From Fischerella thermalis PCC 7521 (GTDB lineage Bacteria > Cyanobacteriota > Cyanobacteriia > Cyanobacteriales > Nostocaceae), in assembly GCF_000317225.1 (NCBI RefSeq), contig NZ_AJLL01000034.1:1-55480 (forward strand): a stretch of 55,480 nucleotides of DNA, read 5' to 3'. Position 1 is the stretch's first letter; every line of letters starts with the position of its first letter. A model generated the notes under the pieces. It did no database searches. It was not told where the DNA came from and saw nothing but the letters and a program-made list of their open reading frames with translations. Positions 46,519-55,480 of the stretch are shown here, piece by piece. The translations under genes were made by a program, and so were the position numbers.

Positions 46519-47487
46519 TTAAATATTGACTAACGGCGAACACTCAAACAAATGTAAACCTAAATGTTGAGACAGTTCCTCGCACACCTTGACTCCCCGG
46601 ACGCTGTTACTGCGTGCATCTAAGCGGGGTGAGAATACTGCAATTCCCATCTTGTTGGGTACTACGGCAATAATTCCACCAGAGACACCACTTTTGGCAG
46701 GAATACCAACTTTGTAAGCCCATTCACCAGCAAAGTTATACATCCCACAGGTGTACATGACACTCAGAATGTCTTTGACATAACAGCTTTTTATAGCTTG
46801 TTCATTGGTGATGGGATTGACACCCTTGTTAGCTAATGTCGCCGCCATTACTGCTAAATCATGGCAATTGACCATCACAGCACACTGCTGGAAGTACAGA
46901 TCCAACGCTTCATCAATGGGTTTGTCAATCATGCCAAAGTTGAGCATGAGATGGGCCATCGCCCGGTTACGGTGTCCGGTGGTGCGTTCTGAGGTGAATA
47001 CTGAGATATCAACAAATACATCACGTCCGATGTATTTCTGAAACATATCTAACATCCGGTTTAAACGTTCGGTTGCGTCTGACCCTTTGATCAAGCTAGT
47101 GGTGGCGATCGCTCCTGCATTGACCATTGGGTTGTAAGGTCGTTTGGATTGTTCGTCAAGGACTATGGCGTTAAACGCGTCCCCTGTTGGCTCTACACCT
47201 ACTCTGGTCAATATATAATCTCGCCCGTGATCCATAAGAGCGAGTCCGTATGCGAACACCTTTGATATGGATTGAATTGTAAACAGCTGCTGATAATCTC
47301 CAACTTCGTAAATTTCACCGTTAACATTGACGATGCTAATGGCAAACAACTCTGGGTCTACCTTGGCCAATTCTGGAATGTAGTTCGCAACTACTCCATC
47401 CTGTAATGACTCGTATTTAGAATACAAGTCATCAATATAAGCTTGTAGTGAAGATGGATTTCTTGCTAGTTCTTCTTGGTTTGTCAT
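46519..47487 (-). CDS. glsA: Glutaminase
   Basis: GlsA hydrolyses glutamine to glutamate and ammonia. The serine-dependent beta-lactamase-like fold is recognised by [16 protein letters not shown] (nucleophile Ser and Lys in S-x-x-K), [15 protein letters not shown], and [22 protein letters not shown]. The 322-residue length is slightly above the usual 300-310. It is convergent with the peptide-transport ATPase gene across a short heptad-containing gap. Confidence 0.93.
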   Translation of the reverse strand: MTNQEELARNPSSLQAYIDDLYSKYESLQDGVVANYIPELAKVDPELFAISIVNVNGEIYEVGDYQQLFTIQSISKVFAYGLALMDHGRDYILTRVGVEPTGDAFNAIVLDEQSKRPYNPMVNAGAIATTSLIKGSDATERLNRMLDMFQKYIGRDVFVDISVFTSERTTGHRNRAMAHLMLNFGMIDKPIDEALDLYFQQCAVMVNCHDLAVMAATLANKGVNPITNEQAIKSCYVKDILSVMYTCGMYNFAGEWAYKVGIPAKSGVSGGIIAVVPNKMGIAVFSPRLDARSNSVRGVKVCEELSQHLGLHLFECSPLVNI

Positions 47488-48411
47488 GAAGTTGAGTCAA
47501 AAAGTCTGAAGGATGAAATTAGAAGAAAATCGGATAAAACACTTTTATTTTTCGATGGACATATATGAAGTATATAGACCAAAACTGTTTATTGTTCGGC
47601 TATTTTTTCATCCTTCACCCTTCTATTAACAACTCAGTTTGAAAAATAACTCGTTCTCAACTACCCAAAGCAAAATATTAAGTTTCTTTGCCGTAGTTAC
47701 AAATTATTCGTATAACACCAGCAAATCTGGTTAATTTTTGAAAAAAATATTTTTTGTTCTATTGTAAAAAATGTTCCATGCAACTGGAATTACTTTCCAG
47801 TTCTATATTCCAGATATATGTAAATTAATTTACTACATATCTGCTGTGTTGGGTTAATTCAGTGTATCCAGACACTTGTTGCCAGAATCACATTTATAAA
47901 AAGATAATCAATATCGAAATCACTGCAAAGCTAATTTTGTATATCGACTTTATAATCAGCGATCCCCTAATTGCTATCTTTGATGAACTATTGGCAAATT
48001 CTACGGAAAAATTGTTATAAATATAACTTAAAGTTTATGACTAATGATAATTTCTTATCTTGAGTATATCTACTTATTATAAGTATATTTATGGGAAAGT
48101 CAAATTTTTGAGAAACTAAATAACATTAATGAGCTTTTTAGGCAAGCCCATATGCAATTTCATTGATTTGAATACCAAATCGTGTCAAGTTTTCTTAATA
48201 AAATTTCTAAACAATAAAAAAAACTGTTACATCGTCAAAATCCGCTTTTGAGAAAGGTTTTGACCTTGAAATACTCATTTAATTTTGATAAATTTACCGA
48301 GTCTTACGCTAAAACCCTGATCCCCAAGTTCAGAGGTTCGTGTTAATCTGTTGCAGTTAATAGCAAAAAGTGAAAGCGGAACGAGTTCGATTGTTGGAGA
48401 AGGTAATTTTC
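47488..48411. other. Long AT-rich gap upstream of rlpA
   Basis: About 920 bases without a recognisable gene. It contains a small hairpin ACTGGAA-TTAC-TTCCAGT at about 47787-47804 and an imperfect inverted repeat AGATATATGTA/TACATATCT at about 47812-47842. Cyanobacterial cell-wall hydrolase genes are sometimes preceded by c-di-AMP riboswitches, but I could not find convincing ydaO-type conserved blocks here. Confidence 0.4.
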
Positions 48412-49581
48412 ATGAAATACCTAACCCACGAACTGTCAAACATCCGTTCTTCAGTAGCTTTAATATTCGGACGCATGAATCAAAAACATTTGTGGACTGT
48501 TGTCGCTGTGTGTAGCACTGTTTTGGGGATGCCCTTAGTTGGACGTACAGAAACAGCTAAGAAAACTGCTCCAAGCTCACCACTTCTGCCTTCAGGTGAT
48601 GTGGAAAAAGTAGGAGAATACCAATCCCCAACAGCAAATCCTGTTGCAGGTGGTGCGATCGCCAAGATTCACACACACCAAGTAGCAGGTCGCCCAGTGG
48701 CAACGCTCTATATCCGCGATATTCCCGTTCTCAGCTTTTTAGGACAAAAGTCAGTTGCCAATCAAGAAACAAAAGTTGGTGAAATTGGTAACTTCAACGG
48801 GATATCCAAAGCTCTTGATAGCAGCAGTTCCACTCAAATAGCAGCAACCAATGGAACAGGCATAAGTTTGACAAGTCAGACTAGCTCGGCAACAGAAGAC
48901 CCAATTCAAAGGGCAAGTGTAGTAGCAGCAAAAATTAACCAGCTAGTTCTAGATAAAGTAGACGCCAGTAAAATCATCGTCAGCTGGAAAGCACCAAACG
49001 CATCTACAACATCCAAGCAAGACCAGAAAAAAGGATTAAATGCTCAACAAAAAGCTGGCGATCGCTTCGTTATCAAAGTCAACAATCAAGAACTGGTAGA
49101 GATTGATCAAAACACAAAACTAGCGGATACAACCAACGATCCAGTTCAGGATGCATTGCAAGTGACCAACCGCTTGCGCCGACTCATAGGCAACGCATCG
49201 CCTATAAACCAGATCGCTAACTTACCTGCCAGTTCATTAGAATCACTACCAGCTAAGCTACCACATAAGCTTGCCGTTAAAGTTCAAGATACTTTCAAAG
49301 GCATAGCTTCCTACTACGGCTACGATTTTTCCGGCAATAAAACCGCCACAGGCGAGAGGTTCAATCCACATGGAATGACAGCAGCTCACCGCAGCTTGCC
49401 TTTTGGTACAAGGGTGCGTGTAACCAATACCCGCAATGGTCGGTCTGTGACTGTGCGCATCAATGACAGAGGTCCATACATTCGTGGTCGGGTTATTGAC
49501 CTCTCTCTAGGTGCAGCGCGCGTTTTAGGTATGATAGGTAGCGGCATAGCGCCTGTGCGAATTGAAGTTTTGGGAAGGTAG
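48412..49581 (+). CDS. rlpA: RlpA-family septal ring lytic transglycosylase
   Basis: The 389-residue exported protein begins [18 protein letters not shown] 48412 follows GGAGAAGG closely, so it is preferred to GTG-like 48370. A hydrophobic segment ([17 protein letters not shown]) directs export. The last 95 residues are the double-psi beta-barrel: [53 protein letters not shown]. RlpA degrades peptidoglycan strands lacking stem peptides. The middle is a variable cyanobacterial region. Confidence 0.9.
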   Translation: MKYLTHELSNIRSSVALIFGRMNQKHLWTVVAVCSTVLGMPLVGRTETAKKTAPSSPLLPSGDVEKVGEYQSPTANPVAGGAIAKIHTHQVAGRPVATLYIRDIPVLSFLGQKSVANQETKVGEIGNFNGISKALDSSSSTQIAATNGTGISLTSQTSSATEDPIQRASVVAAKINQLVLDKVDASKIIVSWKAPNASTTSKQDQKKGLNAQQKAGDRFVIKVNNQELVEIDQNTKLADTTNDPVQDALQVTNRLRRLIGNASPINQIANLPASSLESLPAKLPHKLAVKVQDTFKGIASYYGYDFSGNKTATGERFNPHGMTAAHRSLPFGTRVRVTNTRNGRSVTVRINDRGPYIRGRVIDLSLGAARVLGMIGSGIAPVRIEVLGR

Positions 49582-49662
49582 TTAGTAGTTGGTAGTTAGT
49601 AGTTGGTTGTTGGCTGTTGGCATTTAAGTACCACTAACCAATAACCACTAACGACTAAAAAA
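49582..49662. repeat. TTAGTAG/CTAACCA heptad arrays
   Basis: GTTAGTAGTTGGTAGTTAGT on the left and ACCACTAACCAATAACCACT on the right can fold into a loose hairpin after rlpA. The same heptads recur throughout the window. Confidence 0.65.
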
Positions 49663-49750
49663 TCTTCTTGTTCCCCTAGACTAGCCTCTTGCCTCACTTT
49701 CGGATATAAACTAACGGGGGAGAGCTAGATTCAAGACTAGGGGTATTTTT

Positions 49751-51355
49751 GTGCGCCTGTTGACAACTACTGTGGCATTACGCTGCTATTTAAATCAGCG
49801 CCGTTCGGAAAATCAGCTTATAGAGCAAGAACGGCCATCAGAATTTGAGGTGACTGGCAGACCCTTGACGGCTGTTGGTCTAGTCCCCACCATGGGAGCC
49901 TTACACAAAGGTCATTTAAGTTTAATTCAACGGGCGCGGCAAGAAAATGCTACGGTTATTGTCAGTATTTTCGTCAATCCTTTGCAATTTGGCCCCAATG
50001 AGGATTTTCACCGTTATCCCCGCACTTTAGACCAAGACCTGCAACTGTGCGAGCAAGCAGGGGTGGATATAGTTTTTGCGCCGACTCCAGAAGAAATGGG
50101 AGTTGACCTGAAAAATATACAAGAATCAAAGGTTACACAAGTCAACCCGCCATCTGCTATGATATCTGGCTTGTGTGGTCGCTATCGGCCTGGTCACTTT
50201 CAGGGTGTGGCTACGATCATGACCAAACTTTTCAATTTGGTACAGCCTGATCGAGCTTATTTTGGTCAAAAAGATGGTCAGCAGCTGGCTATGATCAAAC
50301 AGCTGGTAGTTGATTTGAATTTTTTGATCGAAATTGTTGCTTGTGCAACGGTGCGAGAAACATCTGGTTTAGCCATCAGTTCTCGTAACCAATATTTGAC
50401 TACCACAGAAAAACAGCAAGCAGCTGTGTTGTATAGTGGCTTGCAAAAAGCCCAAGCAGCTTTTCGTGCTGGAGAACGCAATGCTAACAAGCTCATTGCA
50501 GCAGTTCAGCAAGAAATAGCAATGGTCAGTTCTGTATCTGTGGAATATATTGAATTGGTTGAACCAAATACTTTAATGCCAATAGAAACAGTTCAGGAGG
50601 AAGGAATGCTCGCGATCGCTGCTCGTCTTGGTTCTACACGTTTGATTGATAACACCATTTTGCGCGATCGCCAGGCAATTATTGCTATTGACGGGCCAGC
50701 CGGAGCTGGCAAATCTACCGTTGCTCGGCAGGTAGCAGCAAAACTAGGTCTAGTATATCTGGATACAGGAGCCATGTACCGTGCTGTCACTTGGTTGGTA
50801 CTGCATGAAGGAATCGCCCTAGATGATGAGTGTGCGATCGCAGAATTAGCTAGTGGGTGTGTGATTGAACTGGCTCCGGGGCAGGACTTACAATCTCCAG
50901 TACAAGTGTGGATTAACCATCATGATGTTACCCAAGCAATTCGCTCAATTGCGGTGACATCCAATGTTTCGGCTATAGCTGCACAAAGTGCTGTGCGTCA
51001 AGCATTAGTCAAACAACAACAAAGGTGGGGCAAAAAAGGTGGCTTAGTTGCAGAAGGACGGGATATCGGTTCCCATGTTTTCCCTGATGCAGAAGTAAAA
51101 ATCTTTTTAACCGCCTCTGTGCAAGAACGCGCCCGTCGCCGCCTACGTGACTTTCAAAAACAAGGTCAAAGTGACATATCTTTAGAACAGCTAGAAAAAG
51201 ATATCGCCGAACGTGACTGGAAAGATAGCACCCGCAAAGTTTCTCCTTTAAAGAAAGCGCCAGATGCGGTTGAAATTAGCACAGATGGTTTGTCAGTAAC
51301 CGAAGTCACAGAAAAAATTGTTGACTATTACCAGCAACGCTTATCTCAGTTTTAG
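49751..51355 (+). CDS. panC/cmk: Bifunctional pantoate-beta-alanine ligase/cytidylate kinase
   Basis: This 534-residue fusion is known in cyanobacteria. Residues 1 to about 300 are PanC: PTMGALHKGHLSLI (HxGH), FVNPLQFGPNEDF, FGQKDGQQLAMIKQLVVDL and the RETSGLAISSRN block; it makes pantothenate. From about residue 312 the Cmk part starts: IAIDGPAGAGKSTVARQVA (P-loop), YLDTGAMYRAVTW, and VAEGRDIGSHVFPDA. It phosphorylates CMP/dCMP. Start GTG 49751. Confidence 0.96.
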   Translation: MRLLTTTVALRCYLNQRRSENQLIEQERPSEFEVTGRPLTAVGLVPTMGALHKGHLSLIQRARQENATVIVSIFVNPLQFGPNEDFHRYPRTLDQDLQLCEQAGVDIVFAPTPEEMGVDLKNIQESKVTQVNPPSAMISGLCGRYRPGHFQGVATIMTKLFNLVQPDRAYFGQKDGQQLAMIKQLVVDLNFLIEIVACATVRETSGLAISSRNQYLTTTEKQQAAVLYSGLQKAQAAFRAGERNANKLIAAVQQEIAMVSSVSVEYIELVEPNTLMPIETVQEEGMLAIAARLGSTRLIDNTILRDRQAIIAIDGPAGAGKSTVARQVAAKLGLVYLDTGAMYRAVTWLVLHEGIALDDECAIAELASGCVIELAPGQDLQSPVQVWINHHDVTQAIRSIAVTSNVSAIAAQSAVRQALVKQQQRWGKKGGLVAEGRDIGSHVFPDAEVKIFLTASVQERARRRLRDFQKQGQSDISLEQLEKDIAERDWKDSTRKVSPLKKAPDAVEISTDGLSVTEVTEKIVDYYQQRLSQF

Positions 51356-51504
51356 TAGTCATTGGTCATTGGTCAATGGTCATTTGTAAAAACTCTGGAC
51401 AATTGACTATTGACTTCACAAAGCAGAAGTTAATTTACATTAAGTCAATGAATCTGAGAATAAACTCGCTATCCTAGAGGAAGAGCAGGACGATACTTTA
51501 ACAA

Positions 51505-51876
51505 ATGAGCTTTAAAAACTTTCAGTTAAGTCTGTATCAACTCCGCCCTTGGCTTACCCTCGTAGTAATTGCGTGGTTACTAGGATCATTAGGCTTGGGC
51601 TGGTTGGTAAATTCGTTGCTGATAATCGTTGGGCTACTTTTGCTTACGCCTATTCTGGCGTTTTTTGGGTTTCGTTGGTGGTTGCAACGTAACTTAGTTA
51701 CTGATCGCTGTCCCGTTTGTAGATACGAATTTACGGGTTTGAATCAGACTCAGTTGCAGTGTCCTAATTGTGGAGAACTGTTGTCAGTGCAACAGGGCCA
51801 TTTTCAGCGCATTACACCCGATGGAACTATTGACGTGACAGCCGTTGAAGTACCAGCACAATCACTCGAAGATTAG
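51505..51876 (+). CDS. Small membrane protein with a zinc ribbon
   Basis: The 123-residue protein has two hydrophobic segments (WLTLVVIAWLLGSLGLGWLV and LLIIVGLLLLTPILAFFGF) and a C-terminal zinc ribbon with paired Cys: CPVCRYEF and CPNCGEL. It is probably a cytoplasm-facing metal-binding domain on an inner-membrane anchor. No function is known; similar small genes are common in cyanobacteria. Confidence 0.7.
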   Translation: MSFKNFQLSLYQLRPWLTLVVIAWLLGSLGLGWLVNSLLIIVGLLLLTPILAFFGFRWWLQRNLVTDRCPVCRYEFTGLNQTQLQCPNCGELLSVQQGHFQRITPDGTIDVTAVEVPAQSLED

Positions 51877-51939
51877 TTATTGGTCATCATTGGTCATTGG
51901 TCATTAGTAAACAAACAACAAATGACAAATGACTGATGA

Positions 51940-53118
51940 CTATTTAGTATTGATAAATTCTGAAGTGGTTTGTGTGTATTTACGTACTATAGCCATCACC
52001 TTTTCAGGTGATACAGGTTTGGCGAGCAAATCTGTAGAACCTACAACTTTAGCTCGAACTCTGCCTAAAAGATTATCGCTGTCTGTTAAGATAACTATCG
52101 GCGTATTAGCAAATAGGGAAACACGCCTGAGTTGAGCGCAGATTTCATAACCACTAGTAACTGGCGACACCAAATTCAAAAAAATCAGGTTTGGTCTATG
52201 TTCAATGAGGATTGATAGGGCATGAATGCTATCTTGAACATTAATAAATCTAAACCCATTTGAGATAATAATATCCTCTAGTGTTTGACTAACCGAAGGG
52301 TTATTATTAACATAAGCAATCAGTGGACTATTGTCAGTTGTGATTTTTTGAATCAAAGACTTATTATTAACTTCAACAACTCGTAAAGGCAAGTCAAAAA
52401 CTTCTACTAATTCAACTGTTCCTTTGGATATATAAGGAAGCAAAGAATGGGTAACTTTAAGTACGCTTTGCTTCATTTTTACGGCTAAATCCCATAAAGT
52501 GTATTTGCCATTAATTAAAGTCAGAAAATTCTTGTAGACTGCTGAACTTACCTGTTTGTGAAGTTGATCTGGTTTTCTTACTGTTGGGGCTAAATTAGGT
52601 GATATATTCGTCAAACCAGCTTCTGACCAATTTTTCCAAGACTCTTGCATCAGTTTGAAAGACATATCTGCACCTGCGATACTGATTGCTGCTTCTAAGA
52701 TAGTTTCTTGGTTGCGATCGCAACTTATGGAGTAAAAATTTGCTTGTTGATTGATATCAAATAATAACTCTGCAATGGTGTTTTCTATCACAGAAATCAT
52801 TTGTTCACGCTTAATTTTTTGTTGCTTGTATAGAGAAGTTAGCAGAGAATAATCCCAATAATCAAGAGATGCTTCTTGAGAGTGCAAAGATATCTTATCA
52901 ACATCTATACTAGGGCAGTTTTGGGCGATTTGTCGACGCCAACGCCGGAAGGGATGAGTACCTCCTGTTGCCCAAATTATTCTGCCAAAATAATAATATA
53001 AAATCCATTTTTGACCATTGGCACTTTTTATATTTAATCTGCCACTGTATTGTGATTGATTACAAAGTTTCAATTCATTAATTAATTTATCTGCTACCAT
53101 CATTGGCGCATGGTTCAT
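51940..53118 (-). CDS. PatA/PixG-like response regulator with a degenerate receiver domain
   Basis: The 392-residue protein has an N-terminal DUF4388/PATAN-type domain (SGRLNIKSANGQKWILYYYFG, GRIIWATGGTHPFRRWRRQI), a helical middle, and a C-terminal receiver (from about residue 265). Residues that should be acidic are Asn: AYVNNNPSV (271-273) in the metal site and FLNLVSP at the phosphorylation position (residue 315). The Thr/Ser (ILTDSD) and Lys (LLAKPVSPE) remain. ATG 53118 with AAGGA upstream is preferred to ATG 53142. It may act in pattern control or motility, but cannot be phosphorylated in the normal way. Confidence 0.88.
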   Translation of the reverse strand: MNHAPMMVADKLINELKLCNQSQYSGRLNIKSANGQKWILYYYFGRIIWATGGTHPFRRWRRQIAQNCPSIDVDKISLHSQEASLDYWDYSLLTSLYKQQKIKREQMISVIENTIAELLFDINQQANFYSISCDRNQETILEAAISIAGADMSFKLMQESWKNWSEAGLTNISPNLAPTVRKPDQLHKQVSSAVYKNFLTLINGKYTLWDLAVKMKQSVLKVTHSLLPYISKGTVELVEVFDLPLRVVEVNNKSLIQKITTDNSPLIAYVNNNPSVSQTLEDIIISNGFRFINVQDSIHALSILIEHRPNLIFLNLVSPVTSGYEICAQLRRVSLFANTPIVILTDSDNLLGRVRAKVVGSTDLLAKPVSPEKVMAIVRKYTQTTSEFINTK

Positions 53119-53758
53119 ATTTTTTTCCTTGATTAATATCATGGGTAAATTATTTTGATTATGTCGATTTTTATCGACACATTATTAATTAACTATATTT
53201 TTATGGTTCAAATTAAATGAGTCTTTTTCCCACACCAAGGAAGGTTTAGAGAAAGTTGCACCTCGCCCTGAGTGCGCTTGAACAGAAGTTCAACCCTCAT
53301 AGCCCAAGTCCGTGAAAACGGACTCAAATGTATATCTAGTAAGCTTGAGCTTTGAGCCAATAAATTTATTTCTTGGCAGGCGAAAAAGTAGGTGCAAGAT
53401 CCAAGTTGATTAGTTTGAAAACAGCTGTATTTTTATGTGTTGGTATACAGATTTCCTAAGTTCAAAATCAAACTTTTCTAGGAATTATATATACATAGTA
53501 TACTTTTGAACTTAAGTTTGTATCCGTATTAATTCTGATTTTATTGTTATGTTAATTTGTAGAAATAGGTGGTTTGTCGCTGAGAATATTGTGGAGAAAT
53601 CGCTTCGTAGTAAGCAATTCAATTTCATGGAGTATACCTGCGCTCACTACAAAGCCGACTAAACTAACACGGCATCTCAAAATTTATGTTTATACTAAAT
53701 AAAATAATTGATACCAAAACCCTACTTAGTAGAAAAGCTAAAAGCCATACTCCGACTT
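53119..53758. other. Gap holding structured repeat copy B
   Basis: About 640 bases between two minus-strand genes. Besides copy B (53255-53400), the rest is AT-rich with no identifiable gene or terminator. Confidence 0.5.
53255..53400 (+). repeat. Structured dispersed repeat, copy B (fullest copy)
   Basis: The 145-base element starts TTGCACCT (53256-53263) and ends AGGTGCAA (53390-53397), its exact complement, so the ends form a closing stem; next to it CGCC pairs with GGCG (53379-53382 side). Inside are the hairpins TTGAAC/GTTCAA, GTCCGT-GAAA-ACGGAC, a shortened AGTAAGCTTGAGCTT and GCCAATAAAT-TT-ATTTCTTGGC with one mismatch. The order is as in copies C and D. Confidence 0.8.
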
Positions 53759-54685
53759 CTAGAACTTGTTGTAGTTTTTACCGCTAGCGATCGCTGCTCT
53801 GAGATTACCTTGATTTTCAGAAAGCAGTTGTAGACTTTGTTCTTTGTCCAAGCCAGTCCAGTGCATTAGGAGTGCTAACTTTACCCATTTACCGCTGCGT
53901 TCTAATAAAAAATCTGATGCTTCACGACTCAAGCCCGTCAGGTCTTGCAAGATTCTTAAAGCGCGATCGCGTAATTTGTTATTCGTTACCGCAACATCTA
54001 CCATGCGATTTCCGTAGACTTTGCCTAAGCGTACCATCACACCCGTAGACAAAATATTCAAAGCTAGCTTAGTTGCGGTTCCAGCTTTGAGGCGAGTAGA
54101 GCCAGCAAGTACCTCTGGACCTGTTAAGAGGCGAATATCAATATCTGCTTCTATACTCACTTGCTCAGCGGGTACACAGGCGATAAAAATTGTAGTTGCT
54201 CCCCGTTGACGAGCAGCATTGATGGCGCCATGAACATAAGGTGTTGTCCCACCAGCTGTAATACCAACTACTACATCTAGTTGGGTTATTTGTCGTTCTT
54301 GTATCGCCGTTTCTCCATCTTGAAAGCGGTCTTCTAAGTCTTCAGAACTACGTACTAGCGCCGCAGCACCACCAGCAATAATTCCTTGTACGAGTTCTGG
54401 AGGGGTACAAAAAGTTGGTGGACACTCAGCAGCATCTAATACTCCCAATCTCCCACTCGTTCCTGCACCAACGTAAAATAGCCGTCCTCCCTTTTGCAAG
54501 CACTCGGCGGTATGTTCAATTGCTTGAGCTAACTGGATCTTTGCAGCAGCAACCGCAGCCACTGCTTTTTCGTCCTCGCGATTAAAAATTTCTACCAACT
54601 CTAAACAACTGAGTTGGTCTAGGTTCTGACTATTAGGGTTAACTTGTTCTGTGAGCAGATGTCCGCGTTCGTGTAAATCAGTCAT
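53759..54685 (-). CDS. murQ: N-acetylmuramic acid 6-phosphate etherase
   Basis: MurQ cleaves the lactyl ether of MurNAc-6-P in cell-wall recycling. The 308-residue protein has an SIS sugar-isomerase domain: LFYVGAGTSGRLGVLDAAECPPTF, VVVGITAGGTTPYV, GPEVLAGSTRLKAGTATKLALN and an acidic catalytic area (SSEDLEDR). Length is typical. The small gap to the DUF3110 gene contains heptad repeats. No companion transporter is nearby. Confidence 0.95.
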   Translation of the reverse strand: MTDLHERGHLLTEQVNPNSQNLDQLSCLELVEIFNREDEKAVAAVAAAKIQLAQAIEHTAECLQKGGRLFYVGAGTSGRLGVLDAAECPPTFCTPPELVQGIIAGGAAALVRSSEDLEDRFQDGETAIQERQITQLDVVVGITAGGTTPYVHGAINAARQRGATTIFIACVPAEQVSIEADIDIRLLTGPEVLAGSTRLKAGTATKLALNILSTGVMVRLGKVYGNRMVDVAVTNNKLRDRALRILQDLTGLSREASDFLLERSGKWVKLALLMHWTGLDKEQSLQLLSENQGNLRAAIASGKNYNKF

Positions 54686-54930
54686 ATCAAGTCCGGCTAA
54701 TTACTTACGATATCATTTTGATGCAGTTGGGCATTGGGCAAGAGATTTTTCCCATTACCCATTATCAATTACCAATTACCGGTCTTCACAGATATGATAA
54801 GTCTTTAAACGGACATGATATCGTTTGTTTGTTGTCCTTGAACCACTATGTGGAGTCAAGTGTCAATTGTCCAGAGTCAAGAGTTTTTTAACCATTGACC
54901 ATTGACAATTGACCATTGACTAATGACTAT
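54686..54930. repeat. ATTGACC-type heptads
   Basis: AACCATTGACCATTGACAATTGACCATTGAC (read as separate short heptads near 54890-54920) and CCATTACCCATTATCAATTACC (near 54750-54775) fill much of this gap. No gene was seen. Confidence 0.6.
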
Positions 54931-55323
54931 TTATAGTAATCCTTCTAATCGGCGGCGAATACTATCTAGTTCCGAATCAGACAATTCTGCTTCTGGTGGT
55001 GATTCTTGGGTATCAGTGTCTGGTTTCCAGTCGGTTTCTTCTACATTGATTTCTGGGGGAACCACCAAACCACTATTTTCTGTGACGATTTCCCAATCAT
55101 AGCCAGCACTTTGACAAAACTCTTTGATCTCTTCAGCATCAATTGGCTCGACTGCGGGTGTAGGGAAATCTTGGGCTTCTAGCATCAAAGCAAAGCGCGT
55201 GGCGTCGTCTTCTGACTCAAACATGAGAATTTTATTGCGATCGCCTTCTCGAACTGTGTGGATTCCTTCGTTGTCTGTGCCAGCATTGAAGATTAACACA
55301 AAAACACGCATGGGTGTAATCAT
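54931..55323 (-). CDS. DUF3110 family protein
   Basis: The 130-residue cytoplasmic protein contains RVFVLIFNAGTDNEGIHTVR at its N-terminus and a FESEDDATRFALMLEAQDFP segment, typical of DUF3110. The C-terminal third is acidic and low complexity, ending SELDSIRRRLEGLL. AAGGA precedes ATG 55323; MRVF at 55311 is an alternative start. Cyanobacterial and plastid homologues exist; no biochemical function is established. Confidence 0.8.
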   Translation of the reverse strand: MITPMRVFVLIFNAGTDNEGIHTVREGDRNKILMFESEDDATRFALMLEAQDFPTPAVEPIDAEEIKEFCQSAGYDWEIVTENSGLVVPPEINVEETDWKPDTDTQESPPEAELSDSELDSIRRRLEGLL

Positions 55324-55480
55324 CTTTCCTTTTTTTGGGTCTATTCTTAATTAAAGTTCTAGCTGGTGTCCAAAGAAAAGATTATGAAGCTAAAGGTGAG
55401 AGCTGGTTGGGGTGTGTGGCGATCGCGGTTTCGTGGCTTCTGACTTGAAAGCAACCTCACCCCGTCCTGTCAGACACCCC
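55324..55480. other. Window end without a recognised gene
   Basis: This stretch contains one HIP1 site and GC-rich text after 55440. It may be the start of another gene or gap outside the window; I see no frame to call. Confidence 0.3.

Noticed and set aside
47488-48411. Possible c-di-AMP riboswitch upstream of rlpA
   Set aside because: I could not find the conserved ydaO-type blocks; only weak hairpins are visible.
49751-51355. PanC-Cmk fusion as a novelty
   Set aside because: This bifunctional enzyme is a known cyanobacterial arrangement.

Overview
The window is chromosomal DNA of a filamentous, probably heterocyst-forming cyanobacterium (order Nostocales). The evidence is the dense HIP1 octamer GCGATCGC, heptanucleotide tandem repeats of the STRR type between genes, a DevBCA-type exporter, a PatA/PixG-type response regulator, Ycf54, a PanC-Cmk fusion, an Omp85 protein and several Ser/Thr kinases. 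I cannot name the species. No rRNA, tRNA, CRISPR array, prophage or intact transposase gene was seen. Most of the window is ordinary core and metabolic gene content; the unusual material lies in the repeats, decayed genes and altered proteins between and within those genes.

Layout. 0-5.3 kb: HD-domain protein, a TetR repressor, and devB-devC-devA preceded by three palindromic operators. 5.3-9.1 kb: ureidoglycolate lyase, a decayed Uma2 gene, sodB with a strong terminator, a small conserved protein and purM. 9.1-12.1 kb: a PHP-domain gene flanked by two copies of a structured repeat, a secreted protein and cysE. 12.1-13.1 kb: a decay zone with a 41-bp palindrome and chemoreceptor remnants. 13.1-20.8 kb: PPOX flavoprotein, alpha/beta hydrolase, GH10-like hydrolase, DUF2358 protein, Omp85 protein and a Ser/Thr kinase. 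20.8-24.4 kb: a repeat-rich gap, two small unknown genes, an oxidoreductase remnant, a membrane protein and a HAD phosphatase. 24.4-28.9 kb: mutS with an in-frame repeat insertion and a broken Ser/Thr kinase gene.

29.0-34.4 kb holds a complete urea importer operon, urtABCDE, whose gaps carry different repeat families. 34.3-44.3 kb carries housekeeping genes: AI-2E-family permease, NUDIX, OB-fold-like protein, folD, crtE, a PAP2-family gene, a SPOR-like protein, ycf54, an NTF2/SnoaL-like protein, pdxJ, a HEAT-repeat protein and an SRPBCC protein. 44.7-55.3 kb carries a double-ATPase peptide transporter subunit, glutaminase, RlpA, panC-cmk, a zinc-ribbon membrane protein, a PatA-like regulator with a degenerate receiver, murQ and a DUF3110 protein.

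Best candidate for something undescribed: a dispersed family of about 106-145 bp elements (about 9.1, 10.3, 21.1 and 53.3 kb) with several hairpins. Stem changes between copies are compensatory, and the fullest copy closes on itself with complementary ends. It looks like a structured RNA or a non-autonomous mobile element. A second theme is that intergenic repeat families have entered genes and operon gaps: DAKDAK in MutS, a Pro/His-rich linker in the peptide ATPase, and a ribosome binding site for urtC.
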